Shown: positions 1 to 6,318, counted from the first letter of the stretch. The stretch is 8,306 bases of DNA from Candidatus Nanohalarchaeota archaeon (GCA_030635525.1 DAOVYR010000040.1:1-8306); one strand, 5' to 3'. Notes: a model not told the origin generated them from the letters alone. Numbers and translations are program-made.

Positions 1-1041
1 ACCTGCGTCTAAAGATGTTCTTATTTCATGTTCCAGTTTTTCTTTCAGATGATCAAGTTCTTCTTTTTCAAGGGTCCTTAAGATTGTGTCTTCTATATCT
101 GCTATTTTTTTTTCTATCTGTTTTTTGTTTTTTTCATAGGACTCCAGACTGATAATGTCATCTTTGTATATTTTGTCCAAAGCTTTTATGTCATCTGAAA
201 ATGTCTGTTCTCTTTTTCTTAGTTCTTTTACTACTTTTGAATTGTTTGCGGCTGTTTCTATTTCTTTTTCATCTGCTTGCAGAGCATGTGATTCTCTTAT
301 CTGCTCGTGTAAATTTTTCAGCATTTCGGCAGGCTTTAATGTCTTATTCATCTCATGGAGGTCTGATTCCATTTTGTTTAGGTGATGGTGCAGTTGTTCT
401 TTGTTTTCCTGAGAGAGAAGTACTTTTTCTTTTGGTTCCTGAACAGAAATATCGGGTTGTTCTGCCGGCAGGGGTTCGGTTTTTGTTTCCTGTGGCTCAG
501 GGGGGTTGCTTTTGATATGTTCTGAGATTGTAATGACTCTTTTGTCGGGTTGAGTGGAAGTTGGGGGTTGTTCTTTAGGAATAGGATTGGATGTTGTTTC
601 ATGAGGCGCGCGGGGATCTCTTTCGAGTTTGCTTTTGATCCGCCCATATAGGGATTTGGATAGAGCGCCTATTTTTAATGCGCGATTTATTGATTTTTGC
701 GGACAGTTGTCTTTTTTGAGGGTTGTGCTTTTAGTTTTATGCATAGATGGTTCTTTAGGGTTTGTTTTTTCTGTCGAGGGTCTTGCTTGCGCTCTGGAAG
801 GATTGGATTTCTGTTTTTTTGTTTTACTACGGATTTCCTGCGGGATTGAGTTTATGTTAAATCCGTGTTCTGTGACCGGTGATAAGTTTTGTTTGTTTTT
901 TGGCATAGATGGGCTCTTAGGTATCTGGTTTGCATGTGAATGATGAAGATTTACTGAGTGGCGGTTATTTTCAGAGATAAGACTATTATTTCTAATCTCT
1001 CTATCTGTGATTGTTCGTTGCTTTGTTTGCGCCATTGTCAT
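1..1041 (-). CDS. Coiled-coil protein with long disordered basic N-terminus (partial, C-terminus beyond window)
   Basis: I do not recognise a family. Reading the minus strand from ATG at 1041 gives 347 codons with no stop, so the C-terminus lies outside the window. The start is chosen because GTGAT (1046-1050) precedes it by 4 nt; ATG at 1035 is the alternative. Residues 1 to about 205 are rich in Lys, Asn, Pro, Gln, Ser and Thr and look disordered. They contain a duplicated motif, PKSPSMPKNK (41-50) and PKEPSMHKTK (95-104). Residues from about 208 to the edge are Glu/Lys-rich and heptad-like, predicting a long coiled coil. There is no signal peptide or membrane segment, so it is probably cytoplasmic. 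It lies downstream of, and co-oriented with, a second small coiled-coil gene (86 bp gap). A scaffold or tether role is only a guess. Confidence 0.8.
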   Translation of the reverse strand, partial: MTMAQTKQRTITDREIRNNSLISENNRHSVNLHHSHANQIPKSPSMPKNKQNLSPVTEHGFNINSIPQEIRSKTKKQKSNPSRAQARPSTEKTNPKEPSMHKTKSTTLKKDNCPQKSINRALKIGALSKSLYGRIKSKLERDPRAPHETTSNPIPKEQPPTSTQPDKRVITISEHIKSNPPEPQETKTEPLPAEQPDISVQEPKEKVLLSQENKEQLHHHLNKMESDLHEMNKTLKPAEMLKNLHEQIRESHALQADEKEIETAANNSKVVKELRKREQTFSDDIKALDKIYKDDIISLESYEKNKKQIEKKIADIEDTILRTLEKEELDHLKEKLEHEIRTSLDAG

Positions 1042-1069
1042 TATAATCACTACAGATACATATAGGGAT

Positions 1070-1096
1070 AAGCCATAGGTCCTAAAGTTATGGCTT
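1070..1096. repeat. 8-bp inverted repeat upstream of the long coiled-coil gene
   Basis: AAGCCATA (1070-1077) and TATGGCTT (1089-1096) are perfect inverted copies around an 11-nt loop. The element sits about 29 bp before the ATG at 1041, in the gap between the two coiled-coil genes. It could be an operator or a leader hairpin. A TATA-like AAATATAAT on the minus strand (about 1118-1126) lies just upstream, which would place the repeat at the start of a transcript. Confidence 0.5.
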
Positions 1097-1127
1097 TGAC
1101 TCTATGTTTGTGTTGAATTATATTTGT

Positions 1128-1466
1128 TTAAGCCCAGATATCTGCGAGTTCTTTTTGTACTTTGCTTAGTTTTTCGAGCTTACCTGTTACATTGTTTAGG
1201 TTCTTTTCCAACTTGATGCGGCGGTCGTTTAGCTTGGTTTCATTGTTTGCAAATTCTGTTATCATGTTGCGTAGTTCTATCTCTTTTGTCTGAATACTTT
1301 TTAGATTATTTTTGACGTCCTCTAACTCGTTTTCGAGTTTGGATTTATCGCCTTTGATTTTTCTGATATCAACTTTCATGTCCTTGAAAATCTGCCTAAT
1401 CTCTATTTCTTTTTGTTCTCCTTGTGCATCCGAAGACGCGTTGTTTACATTGTCGTTTCCATCCAT
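1128..1466 (-). CDS. Small coiled-coil protein, 112 aa, unknown function
   Basis: The product is a short charged protein. Residues 1-17 are Asn/Asp/Ser-rich and flexible. Residues from about 18 to 108 are almost all helical, with heptad-like spacing of Ile/Leu/Met/Val and dense Lys/Glu (KSKLENELEDVKNNLKS, RRIKLEKNLNNVTGKLEKL). This predicts one long coiled coil that probably dimerises. There is no Cys, membrane segment or catalytic motif. The start is secure: GAGGTGAT lies 3 nt before the ATG. A second coiled-coil gene follows on the same strand, and the two may be co-transcribed or share regulation, since both have an inverted repeat just upstream. Coiled coils give spurious similarity to SMC and prefoldin-like proteins, so I do not assign a family. 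The gene call is strong; the function is unknown. Confidence 0.85.
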   Translation of the reverse strand: MDGNDNVNNASSDAQGEQKEIEIRQIFKDMKVDIRKIKGDKSKLENELEDVKNNLKSIQTKEIELRNMITEFANNETKLNDRRIKLEKNLNNVTGKLEKLSKVQKELADIWA

Positions 1467-1469
1467 AAT

Positions 1470-1477
1470 ATCACCTC
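1470..1477 (-). promoter_or_regulatory. Shine-Dalgarno site of the 112-aa coiled-coil gene
   Basis: The minus strand reads GAGGTGAT, then ATT, then ATG. This is a full match to the complement of the usual 16S rRNA 3' end (anti-SD CACCUC) and fixes the start at 1466. It is the strongest ribosome-binding site of any gene start in the window. Confidence 0.85.
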
Positions 1478-1488
1478 TTAAGTATAGT

Positions 1489-1521
1489 AAAAGTCATAAC
1501 CTTTCGGACGATATGACTTTT
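1489..1521. repeat. 10-bp inverted repeat upstream of the 112-aa coiled-coil gene
   Basis: AAAAGTCATA (1489-1498) and TATGACTTTT (1512-1521) are perfect inverted copies around a 13-nt loop, ending 22 bp from the start codon at 1466. A TATA-like TTTATGATA on the minus strand (about 1525-1533) lies immediately upstream. If that box is used, transcription would begin inside the repeat, so a repressor operator is more likely than an RNA hairpin. This is inference from position only. Confidence 0.55.
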
Positions 1522-1745
1522 CCATATCATAAATCGCTTTGTGATTTTTATCGGTTACGTAATTTAGGTATTGAGCCGCAATTCCGCAATCCTATAATTG
1601 CACAGCAATTTTGAATACGCTGTCTTCAAAAGCCTGACACGAAGTGTCATGATTTTAATGATATGGCAAGGCATGATGCCCTATTTATTAGTGACTTGAC
1701 TATATGTTTGATGCAGTTAGTCGGTATTACTTTTATAAGTGAGGA

Positions 1746-1753
1746 TATATAAA
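1746..1753 (-). promoter_or_regulatory. Candidate archaeal TATA box (TTTATATA, minus strand)
   Basis: The minus strand reads TTTATATA within an AT-rich stretch. If used, transcription leftward would begin near 1720 and run through the GAA-loop hairpin at 1635-1649 as a leader of about 250 nt, or as a separate small RNA. The sequence is near-symmetric, so use on the plus strand is also possible. Confidence 0.3.
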
Positions 1754-1944
1754 TAATTAGGTATATACTCTAATAAGTAAAAGGAACTTTTATGGTTTCG
1801 TTATACTAAATGCGTGCCATATATCGTGAATCCGCTAATATTTTAATTGTATGCGGATTCCCATATAGTCAACCGAGTCTCATTACGGTTAAATCAGAAC
1901 CATAGAAATAGCCGACTGACTATTATTCGAAATTTCAATACAGA

Positions 1945-1953
1945 TTTAGTATA
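1945..1953 (+). promoter_or_regulatory. Candidate TATA box for moxR
   Basis: TTTAGTATA lies 21 bp before the TTG at 1966 and 60 bp before the ATG at 2005. At the usual archaeal spacing (about 25 bp to the transcription start) it would give initiation near 1972-1978 and a leader of roughly 30 nt to the ATG. It is an imperfect match to TTTAWATA, and AT-rich sequence gives such matches by chance. Confidence 0.3.
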
Positions 1954-2004
1954 GAGGGATAGGGTTTGTGGGTGAGTTGTATAGACCAACGTGAATTAGA
2001 GATA

Positions 2005-2979
2005 ATGTCTGATAGGATTGCTGAGTATAATGAGAAACTAGATCGTGTACACAAGGAAATCGGCAAGGCTGTTATCGGGCAGAAGGATGTTCTTGATGCT
2101 GTGTTTACGTGCATGCTCTCTAATGGGAATATATTGCTTGAGGGTGCGCCAGGGCTTGCAAAGACACTGCTTATCATGACTATCGCTAAAACTGTTAAGG
2201 AAACGAGGTTCCAAAGAATCCAGTTTACGCCGGACCTTTTGCCGGCAGATATCCTGGGTATTTCTGCATACGACCCGGAGAAGGGGTTCTATACGATGAA
2301 GGGGCCGATTTTTGCTAATTTTATTCTTGCGGATGAGATTAACAGGGCGCCTCCGAAGGTGCAGAGCGCGATGCTGTCTGTGATGCAGGAGAAGATTGTC
2401 ACTATAGGAAAGGAAACTTTTCCGCTTCCACCTCCGTTTTTTGTGATGGCTACGCAGAATCCTCTTGAGCAGCAGGGGGTTTATCCGCTGCCGGAGGCGC
2501 AGATTGACAGGTTCCTGTTCAAGATTTCGGTTAAGTATCCGAAAAAAGAAGAAGAGAGGATGATTGTTGACCATAATACGATGATCAATGATTTTGAAGG
2601 TTATGATATCGAGGATGTGTTGGTTCCACAGGACATATTTGATATGCAGTCTATTGTAAAGGAGATTTATCTTGCGCCGGAAATCAAGCATTATATTGTT
2701 GAGCTGATTAATGCTACCAGAAATCCTAAGGAGTATGGGATGAAGTATGGCAAGTATATTGAGTGGGGTGCATCGCCAAGGGCATCGATCGCACTTCTTA
2801 TTACGGCAAAGGCGCATGCTTTTCTTGAGAACAGGGCATATGTGCTGCCGGAGGATGTGCGTGAGGTTGCGCATAATGTGCTGAGGCACAGGATTATTCT
2901 GAATTATGAAGGAAAGGCAGTAGAATTGGAGACTGATACAATCATTGATGAAATTATCCGGTCTGTGGCGGTTTTGTGA
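2005..2979 (+). CDS. MoxR-family AAA+ ATPase
   Basis: Cytoplasmic AAA+ ATPase of the MoxR/RavA clade (AAA_3 core plus lid). Numbered from ATG 2005 (324 aa), it shows Walker A GAPGLAKT (47-54), Walker B ILADE (107-111), sensor 1 ATQNP (149-153), PEAQIDRF with the candidate arginine finger (163-170), and sensor 2 GASPRAS (255-261). All catalytic elements are intact and the length is typical. MoxR proteins act as ATP-driven chaperones with VWA partners, and such partners lie directly downstream here, on the opposite strand. Starts at TTG 1966 (337 aa, preceded by GAGGGAT) or GTG 1972 are possible. I chose ATG because it leaves the usual N-terminus of about 25 residues before the conserved VIGQ. 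The gene converges on duf58, with 7 bp between stops. Confidence 0.95.
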   Translation: MSDRIAEYNEKLDRVHKEIGKAVIGQKDVLDAVFTCMLSNGNILLEGAPGLAKTLLIMTIAKTVKETRFQRIQFTPDLLPADILGISAYDPEKGFYTMKGPIFANFILADEINRAPPKVQSAMLSVMQEKIVTIGKETFPLPPPFFVMATQNPLEQQGVYPLPEAQIDRFLFKISVKYPKKEEERMIVDHNTMINDFEGYDIEDVLVPQDIFDMQSIVKEIYLAPEIKHYIVELINATRNPKEYGMKYGKYIEWGASPRASIALLITAKAHAFLENRAYVLPEDVREVAHNVLRHRIILNYEGKAVELETDTIIDEIIRSVAVL

Positions 2980-2986
2980 AGCCAGA

Positions 2987-3937
2987 TTATCTGCCTGTAC
3001 CCCACATGCTGAACCATTTTACGAGCGGGTTTACGAATGGCTCATTGGTGTAGCATTTTATGAATCCGGCATGGGCATCTTTAAATATTCGCTCGATATT
3101 CTTTTCCTGTTTTTCTGCTTCCAGCCGGTATTTTTCGCGGATTCTGTCAAGGTTTACGTCTGTGACTGATTTTGTGATAGGATCAGACATCCTGAAGTTT
3201 CCCAGGTCATCCGGGATGAAACTGTCTCTTATGTCTCTTACCATTATACCGAGTACTCCTTCGAATTTTGATGATGCAGCTTTCAGGAGATCTTCCCATT
3301 TGTCGCCGACATTGATAAAGTCTGAGACTATGAATAATATGCTCCTGCTATCCAGTGACGATGTGGCAGTTTTTAGGCTCGAATATAGGTCGCATCCCCC
3401 TCCATAATTTTTATGGTTGCTGAGTTCCCTTAAAATCCTATAGTACTGGTCGGATGCTTTTGAGGGCAGTATGTTCTTGTGGATACGGTCACTGAACATC
3501 CCTATTCCTGCTTTGTCGCCTACTTCAATTGCAGTATATACCAGGCTCCCTGCAATTACTGAAGCATACTCTGTTTTTAGCTTGTCCTGTGTGCCAAAGA
3601 TCATTGTTTCTGAGGTGTCGAGGAGGACGAATATGTTCAGGTCGCGTTCTTCTTCGTAGACCCGGACATAAAGGTTGTCGATTTTTTTTGATGTGGATAC
3701 TCTTCTTGAAATTTTCCAGTCAATCATCGAGGCATCGTCGGAGGGGGTGTATTCTCTTAAGCCTTCGAATTCCATGCCGCGGCCACGAAATATTACCCGG
3801 TATTTTAAGATAAATCTGACTTCATCGACTAATCTTTTGACATTTACATCTATTTCATGCATGAGGTTTTTCATTTCAGGATGAATATGGAGCTTGCTTT
3901 GCCGGATTTCTTTGTCTTTGATGTCTGTTGCCTTCAT
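2987..3937 (-). CDS. DUF58 domain protein (VWA-like partner of MoxR)
   Basis: Numbered from ATG 3937 (316 aa), residues 52-75 carry the DUF58 hallmark: GRGMEFEGLREYTPSDD followed by IDWK. A VWA-like fold follows, with strand LNIFVLLDTSETM (100-112). The MIDAS-like D-x-S-x-S site reads D107-T-S109-E-T111, Thr replacing the last Ser, and a further acidic SDF lies near 205-207. No membrane segment is seen, so unlike many bacterial homologues it looks soluble. DUF58 proteins are genetically linked to MoxR ATPases and are thought to be their partners; the biochemical role is not settled. It lies 18 bp after the VWA gene in the same operon, with a weak GTTGAT site before the ATG. An in-frame TTG at 3946 is less likely. 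Confidence 0.93.
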   Translation of the reverse strand: MKATDIKDKEIRQSKLHIHPEMKNLMHEIDVNVKRLVDEVRFILKYRVIFRGRGMEFEGLREYTPSDDASMIDWKISRRVSTSKKIDNLYVRVYEEERDLNIFVLLDTSETMIFGTQDKLKTEYASVIAGSLVYTAIEVGDKAGIGMFSDRIHKNILPSKASDQYYRILRELSNHKNYGGGCDLYSSLKTATSSLDSRSILFIVSDFINVGDKWEDLLKAASSKFEGVLGIMVRDIRDSFIPDDLGNFRMSDPITKSVTDVNLDRIREKYRLEAEKQEKNIERIFKDAHAGFIKCYTNEPFVNPLVKWFSMWGTGR

Positions 3938-3955
3938 GAGAATCAACTTATTGAA

Positions 3956-4939
3956 TCAGGGTATTGTCTTGTATTTGGTTGCTCCAAGACCCCATTCTAT
4001 CAATAGCAGGAGAGCAGCGAGAATCAGTACGTATTTCACAATAGGTATTCTTGTCGTGTCCTTTGCCAGTACTGCGCTTTCAAAAGCGGCGTCCAGCTCG
4101 TCTTTGTTTGTTACGAAAAAATACTCGCCATTGGTCTGGTTTGCGATGTTTTTCAGTTCGGTTACGTTCAGTTCCTGAAATTCTACTGTTGTTGCGTTTG
4201 TCTCTTTTAGATGATATGGAAGTTCAGAATCAGAAGTGAGGTTTAAGGTGTCGTTTCTTAGACCTACGCCGATTGCGTAGACTGTGATGTTGTTTGTTAT
4301 AACATATTTTAGAGATTCTTCAAGGTCTACTCCCATGTTGTTGCGACCGTCTGTTATCAATGTCACTACTCTTTTCTTTGAGGTGTTTACCAACAGCCCG
4401 GTCGAAGTTATCAGGGCGTCTCCGATTGCGGTGCCTGCGGCGGGATCGAAGGTGATTTCGCGCAGTAATTGTTTTAGCTCTTTGTGGTCATCGGTTAGTT
4501 CTGATTTTACGTATGATTTGCCTGCAAATGTGACGATTCCTATTTTTGTGTTCCCGGGGACTTTGCCCATAAGGTGGATTGCTGAGTCTTTTGCAGATTC
4601 GAGCCTGCTTGGCTCAAAAGTTCCCTTGTCGGATGTCAGCATACTTGATGAGGTATCTATTGCAAATATATAATCTGTGTCGGAAACTGTATCTATAATG
4701 GTGAGTGTCAGGTTCGAGATGCCGACGATTATCAGAAACATTGAGGCGAGGCGGAGTGCGAGGGGCAGGTAGTTTTTATGAAGTATCTCATAGCCGATGA
4801 CTCTTTTAAGGGTTTCATAGTTTGCAAATTTTATTGTTCTTTTTTCTATTTTTCTTAATGTGACGATGTGGATGATGATGATTAACCCGATTAAGACTAT
4901 CAGTAAATTGACGTTCTCGTAGGTGTAGCTTATCTGCAT
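3956..4939 (-). CDS. Membrane-anchored VWA domain protein, BatA-like
   Basis: This 327-aa protein has the BatA/BatB layout. There is a first membrane segment (about 10-27), a basic cytoplasmic loop (KIEKR and onward), and a second membrane segment (about 58-82). A VWA domain follows (about 89-285), and then a C-terminal membrane segment (about 298-318). The MIDAS metal site is complete: D95-x-S97-x-S99, T170 (in GTAIGD) and D197 (in LITDG). Several N-x-S/T sequons lie in the VWA part, consistent with an extracytoplasmic position. The start is supported by GTGAT 6 nt upstream of the ATG and a TATA box at 4988-4995. It is the first gene of an operon with duf58; the partner ATPase moxR faces it. 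Probable role: metal-dependent protein binding at the envelope, remodelled by MoxR (family knowledge plus inference). Confidence 0.93.
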   Translation of the reverse strand: MQISYTYENVNLLIVLIGLIIIIHIVTLRKIEKRTIKFANYETLKRVIGYEILHKNYLPLALRLASMFLIIVGISNLTLTIIDTVSDTDYIFAIDTSSSMLTSDKGTFEPSRLESAKDSAIHLMGKVPGNTKIGIVTFAGKSYVKSELTDDHKELKQLLREITFDPAAGTAIGDALITSTGLLVNTSKKRVVTLITDGRNNMGVDLEESLKYVITNNITVYAIGVGLRNDTLNLTSDSELPYHLKETNATTVEFQELNVTELKNIANQTNGEYFFVTNKDELDAAFESAVLAKDTTRIPIVKYVLILAALLLLIEWGLGATKYKTIP

Positions 4940-4945
4940 TTTTGA

Positions 4946-4950
4946 ATCAC
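4946..4950 (-). promoter_or_regulatory. Shine-Dalgarno site of the VWA gene
   Basis: The minus strand reads GTGAT, then TCAAAA, then ATG. It overlaps the small palindrome CACT-TAGA-AGTG (4948-4959), so the ribosome-binding site could be partly masked in the mRNA. Confidence 0.65.
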
Positions 4951-4987
4951 TTCTAAGTGTTTTGCAGTTAAATTATAGGAGTTCTGG

Positions 4988-4995
4988 AATATAAA
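4988..4995 (-). promoter_or_regulatory. TATA box of the vwa-duf58 operon
   Basis: The minus strand reads ATTTATATT, close to the archaeal consensus TTTAWATA. At normal spacing transcription would start near 4963, giving a leader of about 25 nt that includes the ribosome-binding site. The geometry is good for a true promoter. Confidence 0.6.
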
Positions 4996-5103
4996 TATTC
5001 GTAGAGTTCGGGAGCATGGAGGATTCCAAGATTTACCGGCAGTAGATGTGTTATGTGCGATGAAAAATTAGGAGATATTGGTGAAAATTGAAGAATCCCA
5101 AGC

Positions 5104-5141
5104 TTTTTTATCGTGGTCTATGCTTTATATACGATAAAAAA
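5104..5141. repeat. Perfect 11-bp inverted repeat enclosing a TATA-like box
   Basis: TTTTTTATCGT (5104-5114) and ACGATAAAAAA (5131-5141) are perfect inverted copies around a 16-nt spacer. The spacer and right arm contain CTTTATATA (5123-5131), a consensus archaeal TATA box on the plus strand. The element ends 3 bp before the tandem repeat array. It may be an operator around a promoter or a hairpin. Confidence 0.6.
5123..5131 (+). promoter_or_regulatory. Candidate plus-strand promoter facing the tandem repeats
   Basis: CTTTATATA is a full match to the archaeal TATA consensus. Transcription would start near 5150-5155, within the first repeat unit, and run antisense to the 3' end of the downstream secreted-protein gene. 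No ORF follows on this strand, so any product would be a non-coding RNA made of tandem hairpins. Confidence 0.4.
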
Positions 5142-5144
5142 TAG

Positions 5145-5344
5145 GATGACCCTGCCCGGGAAGACAGGGTCAAAGGGAAGAGAGCATATGTAAAGAGGAT
5201 GACCCTGCCCGGGAAGACAGGGTCAAAGGGAAGAGAGCATATGTAAAGAGGATGACCCTGCCCGGGAAGACAGGGTCAAAAGGGAAGAGAGCATAGGTAA
5301 AGATGATGACCCTGCCTGGGAAGACAGGGTCAAAGGGAAGAGAT
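5145..5344. repeat. Tandem array of four 53-54 bp units, each with an 8-bp hairpin
   Basis: Units start at 5145, 5198, 5251 and 5305. Units 1 and 2 are identical. Unit 3 has one inserted A and two substitutions. Unit 4 has one loop substitution and a diverged, shortened tail. Each unit holds TGACCCTG, a 10-nt loop (CCCGGGAAGA; CCTGGGAAGA in unit 4), then CAGGGTCA. The stem is unchanged in all four copies and every difference lies outside it. The period is not a multiple of three and there is no gene here. It is not a CRISPR array, because the whole unit repeats and there are no unique spacers. It lies between the stop of a secreted-protein gene and the vwa promoter, so it could be a multi-hairpin terminator or 3' structure, a protein-binding array, or part of a small RNA. 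Confidence 0.9.
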
Positions 5345-5369
5345 AAACATATTCTCTTTTGCTATCACC

Positions 5370-6317
5370 TCACTGTGCTGTTGCCATTACTGTCAGGGTG
5401 CCGTTGGTTACTGCACCTACGGGTACACCGTAAGGGACGTAGAGTCTTAGGTCAACGGCAAATGAGTCACCGGGATACAGTGTTGTGGTCGAGTATCGTT
5501 CGTCCAGCGTAGATGTACTTGCACCGGGTGCATCTGCATTCCACCGGTAAAATCTTACCTGACTGCAGTCTGCACTAACAGCAGCGTTGTATGGTACACC
5601 GCCCACTGTGAAACCGTTTACTACTAAGCCCCAGTCGCTGTCTCCTGATACCTCTATGGCGAAACTATTGTCTGATAAATCGATGTCTCCGGTGGCATCT
5701 ATGGTGTGGGCTGTTGTGCCTATATGCAGATAATCTGCGGAACCAGTTCCGTTGCATGGATTTTCTGATTCATCGGATGCTGTTGCCCAGAAATATTCAT
5801 CCGGACCGACACGCAATCTACCCTGTCTCTGGTAGTTTGTTGGTAGTGTCAAATAGACTATGTCTGTGCTGTGATTGAACTCTAACCTGTCTACAAATGC
5901 GTAGTCTGCCATAGTGCTGTTTTTAATTGCAAGGAAGTTTGCAGCGTCATAATTTGTTACGACACCAGTACCGAATGGTCTTGATGAGGGCCGTGACGTG
6001 TTGAACCAGACATTGCTCAGGTTCGTCGAGCCAACATTTTCAATCTGAATCTCATGGAATTCCAAACCGCCAAAGGTATAGTTCTCTACTGCGGTTCCCG
6101 GGTCCTGCGAGCTATAGTTCAGTACCTGCGGCGTGATATCTATCATTGTTTTTGACGCGATGGTCAATGTTACTGTTGCGTTTCCTGTTACGTTGACGTC
6201 GTAGGCAGTAGTTTCTTTTGGTCCTGCTGTTGATAGCATAATCACCATAAAAAGTGAAAAAAGCAAAATGCTGTAGAATTTGATTTGTCCTTTTGTATAA
6301 CTTACCTTTCTTTCCAT
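5370..6317 (-). CDS. Secreted or membrane-anchored surface protein, WNADAPGA family (copy 1)
   Basis: This 315-aa protein has a basic N-terminus, a hydrophobic segment (about 14-31) and a possible signal-peptidase site after TTA38. The rest is Thr/Ser/Asn/Gly-rich and probably beta-sandwich. It carries many N-x-S/T sequons (NVT, NAT, NYS, NLS, NTS), suggesting heavy N-glycosylation. Motifs shared with the two paralogs in this window are TMxDIxP, IENxGSTN, PFGTG, YDxANF, GDxDLSDN, DCS-x(n)-WNADAPGA and a C-terminal PYGVP segment. The start is fixed by the upstream regulator gene, whose TAA ends 1 bp before this ATG; GGGGGT within that gene's last codons serves as ribosome-binding site. I cannot name the family. 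An S-layer, pilus or adhesin subunit is plausible. The IENxGSTN region recalls TasA/camelysin-type proteins, but that is weak inference. Confidence 0.88.
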   Translation of the reverse strand: MERKVSYTKGQIKFYSILLFSLFMVIMLSTAGPKETTAYDVNVTGNATVTLTIASKTMIDITPQVLNYSSQDPGTAVENYTFGGLEFHEIQIENVGSTNLSNVWFNTSRPSSRPFGTGVVTNYDAANFLAIKNSTMADYAFVDRLEFNHSTDIVYLTLPTNYQRQGRLRVGPDEYFWATASDESENPCNGTGSADYLHIGTTAHTIDATGDIDLSDNSFAIEVSGDSDWGLVVNGFTVGGVPYNAAVSADCSQVRFYRWNADAPGASTSTLDERYSTTTLYPGDSFAVDLRLYVPYGVPVGAVTNGTLTVMATAQ

Positions 6318-6318
6318 A

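Larger units (their letters stand above)
1467..2004. other. Gene-free divergent intergenic region rich in inverted repeats
   Basis: About 540 bp between the minus-strand coiled-coil gene and plus-strand moxR, with no supportable ORF. It contains several perfect short inverted repeats: AATTGC-aca-GCAATT (1596-1610), TGACAC-gaa-GTGTCA (1635-1649), TAAAAG-gaa-CTTTTA (1778-1792), GAATCCGC/GCGGATTC (1828-1835/1853-1860) and AACCG/CGGTT (1871-1875/1886-1890). AT-rich TATA-like stretches occur at 1731-1755. The region must hold the promoters of both flanking genes. It may also encode one or more structured RNAs. No tRNA T-arm signature was found. Confidence 0.5.

Noticed and set aside
378..647. 89-aa minus-strand ORF inside the left-edge gene
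   Set aside because: It is an out-of-frame shadow. The 347-codon frame over the same bases is open throughout and has a proper start signal.
1810..1905. 31-aa ORF upstream of moxR
   Set aside because: There is no ribosome-binding site, it overlaps strong inverted repeats, and it has no recognisable features.
1467..2004. tRNA or C/D box RNA in the gene-free regions (also checked 4940-5144 and 7531-8081)
   Set aside because: No GTTCRA-type T-arm was found, and no C box paired with a D box. Structured RNA remains possible but is not of these classes.
2038..2889. 283-codon open frame antisense to moxR
   Set aside because: It is a shadow of a well-conserved AAA+ gene. Its translation is an Arg/His/Leu/Asn-rich string with no recognisable domain.
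3937..3946. TTG start for the DUF58 gene
   Set aside because: The ATG three codons downstream has a better-placed weak ribosome-binding site and leaves normal spacing after the VWA gene.
5145..5344. CRISPR array
   Set aside because: The entire 53-54 bp period repeats, with no unique spacers, and no cas genes are present.
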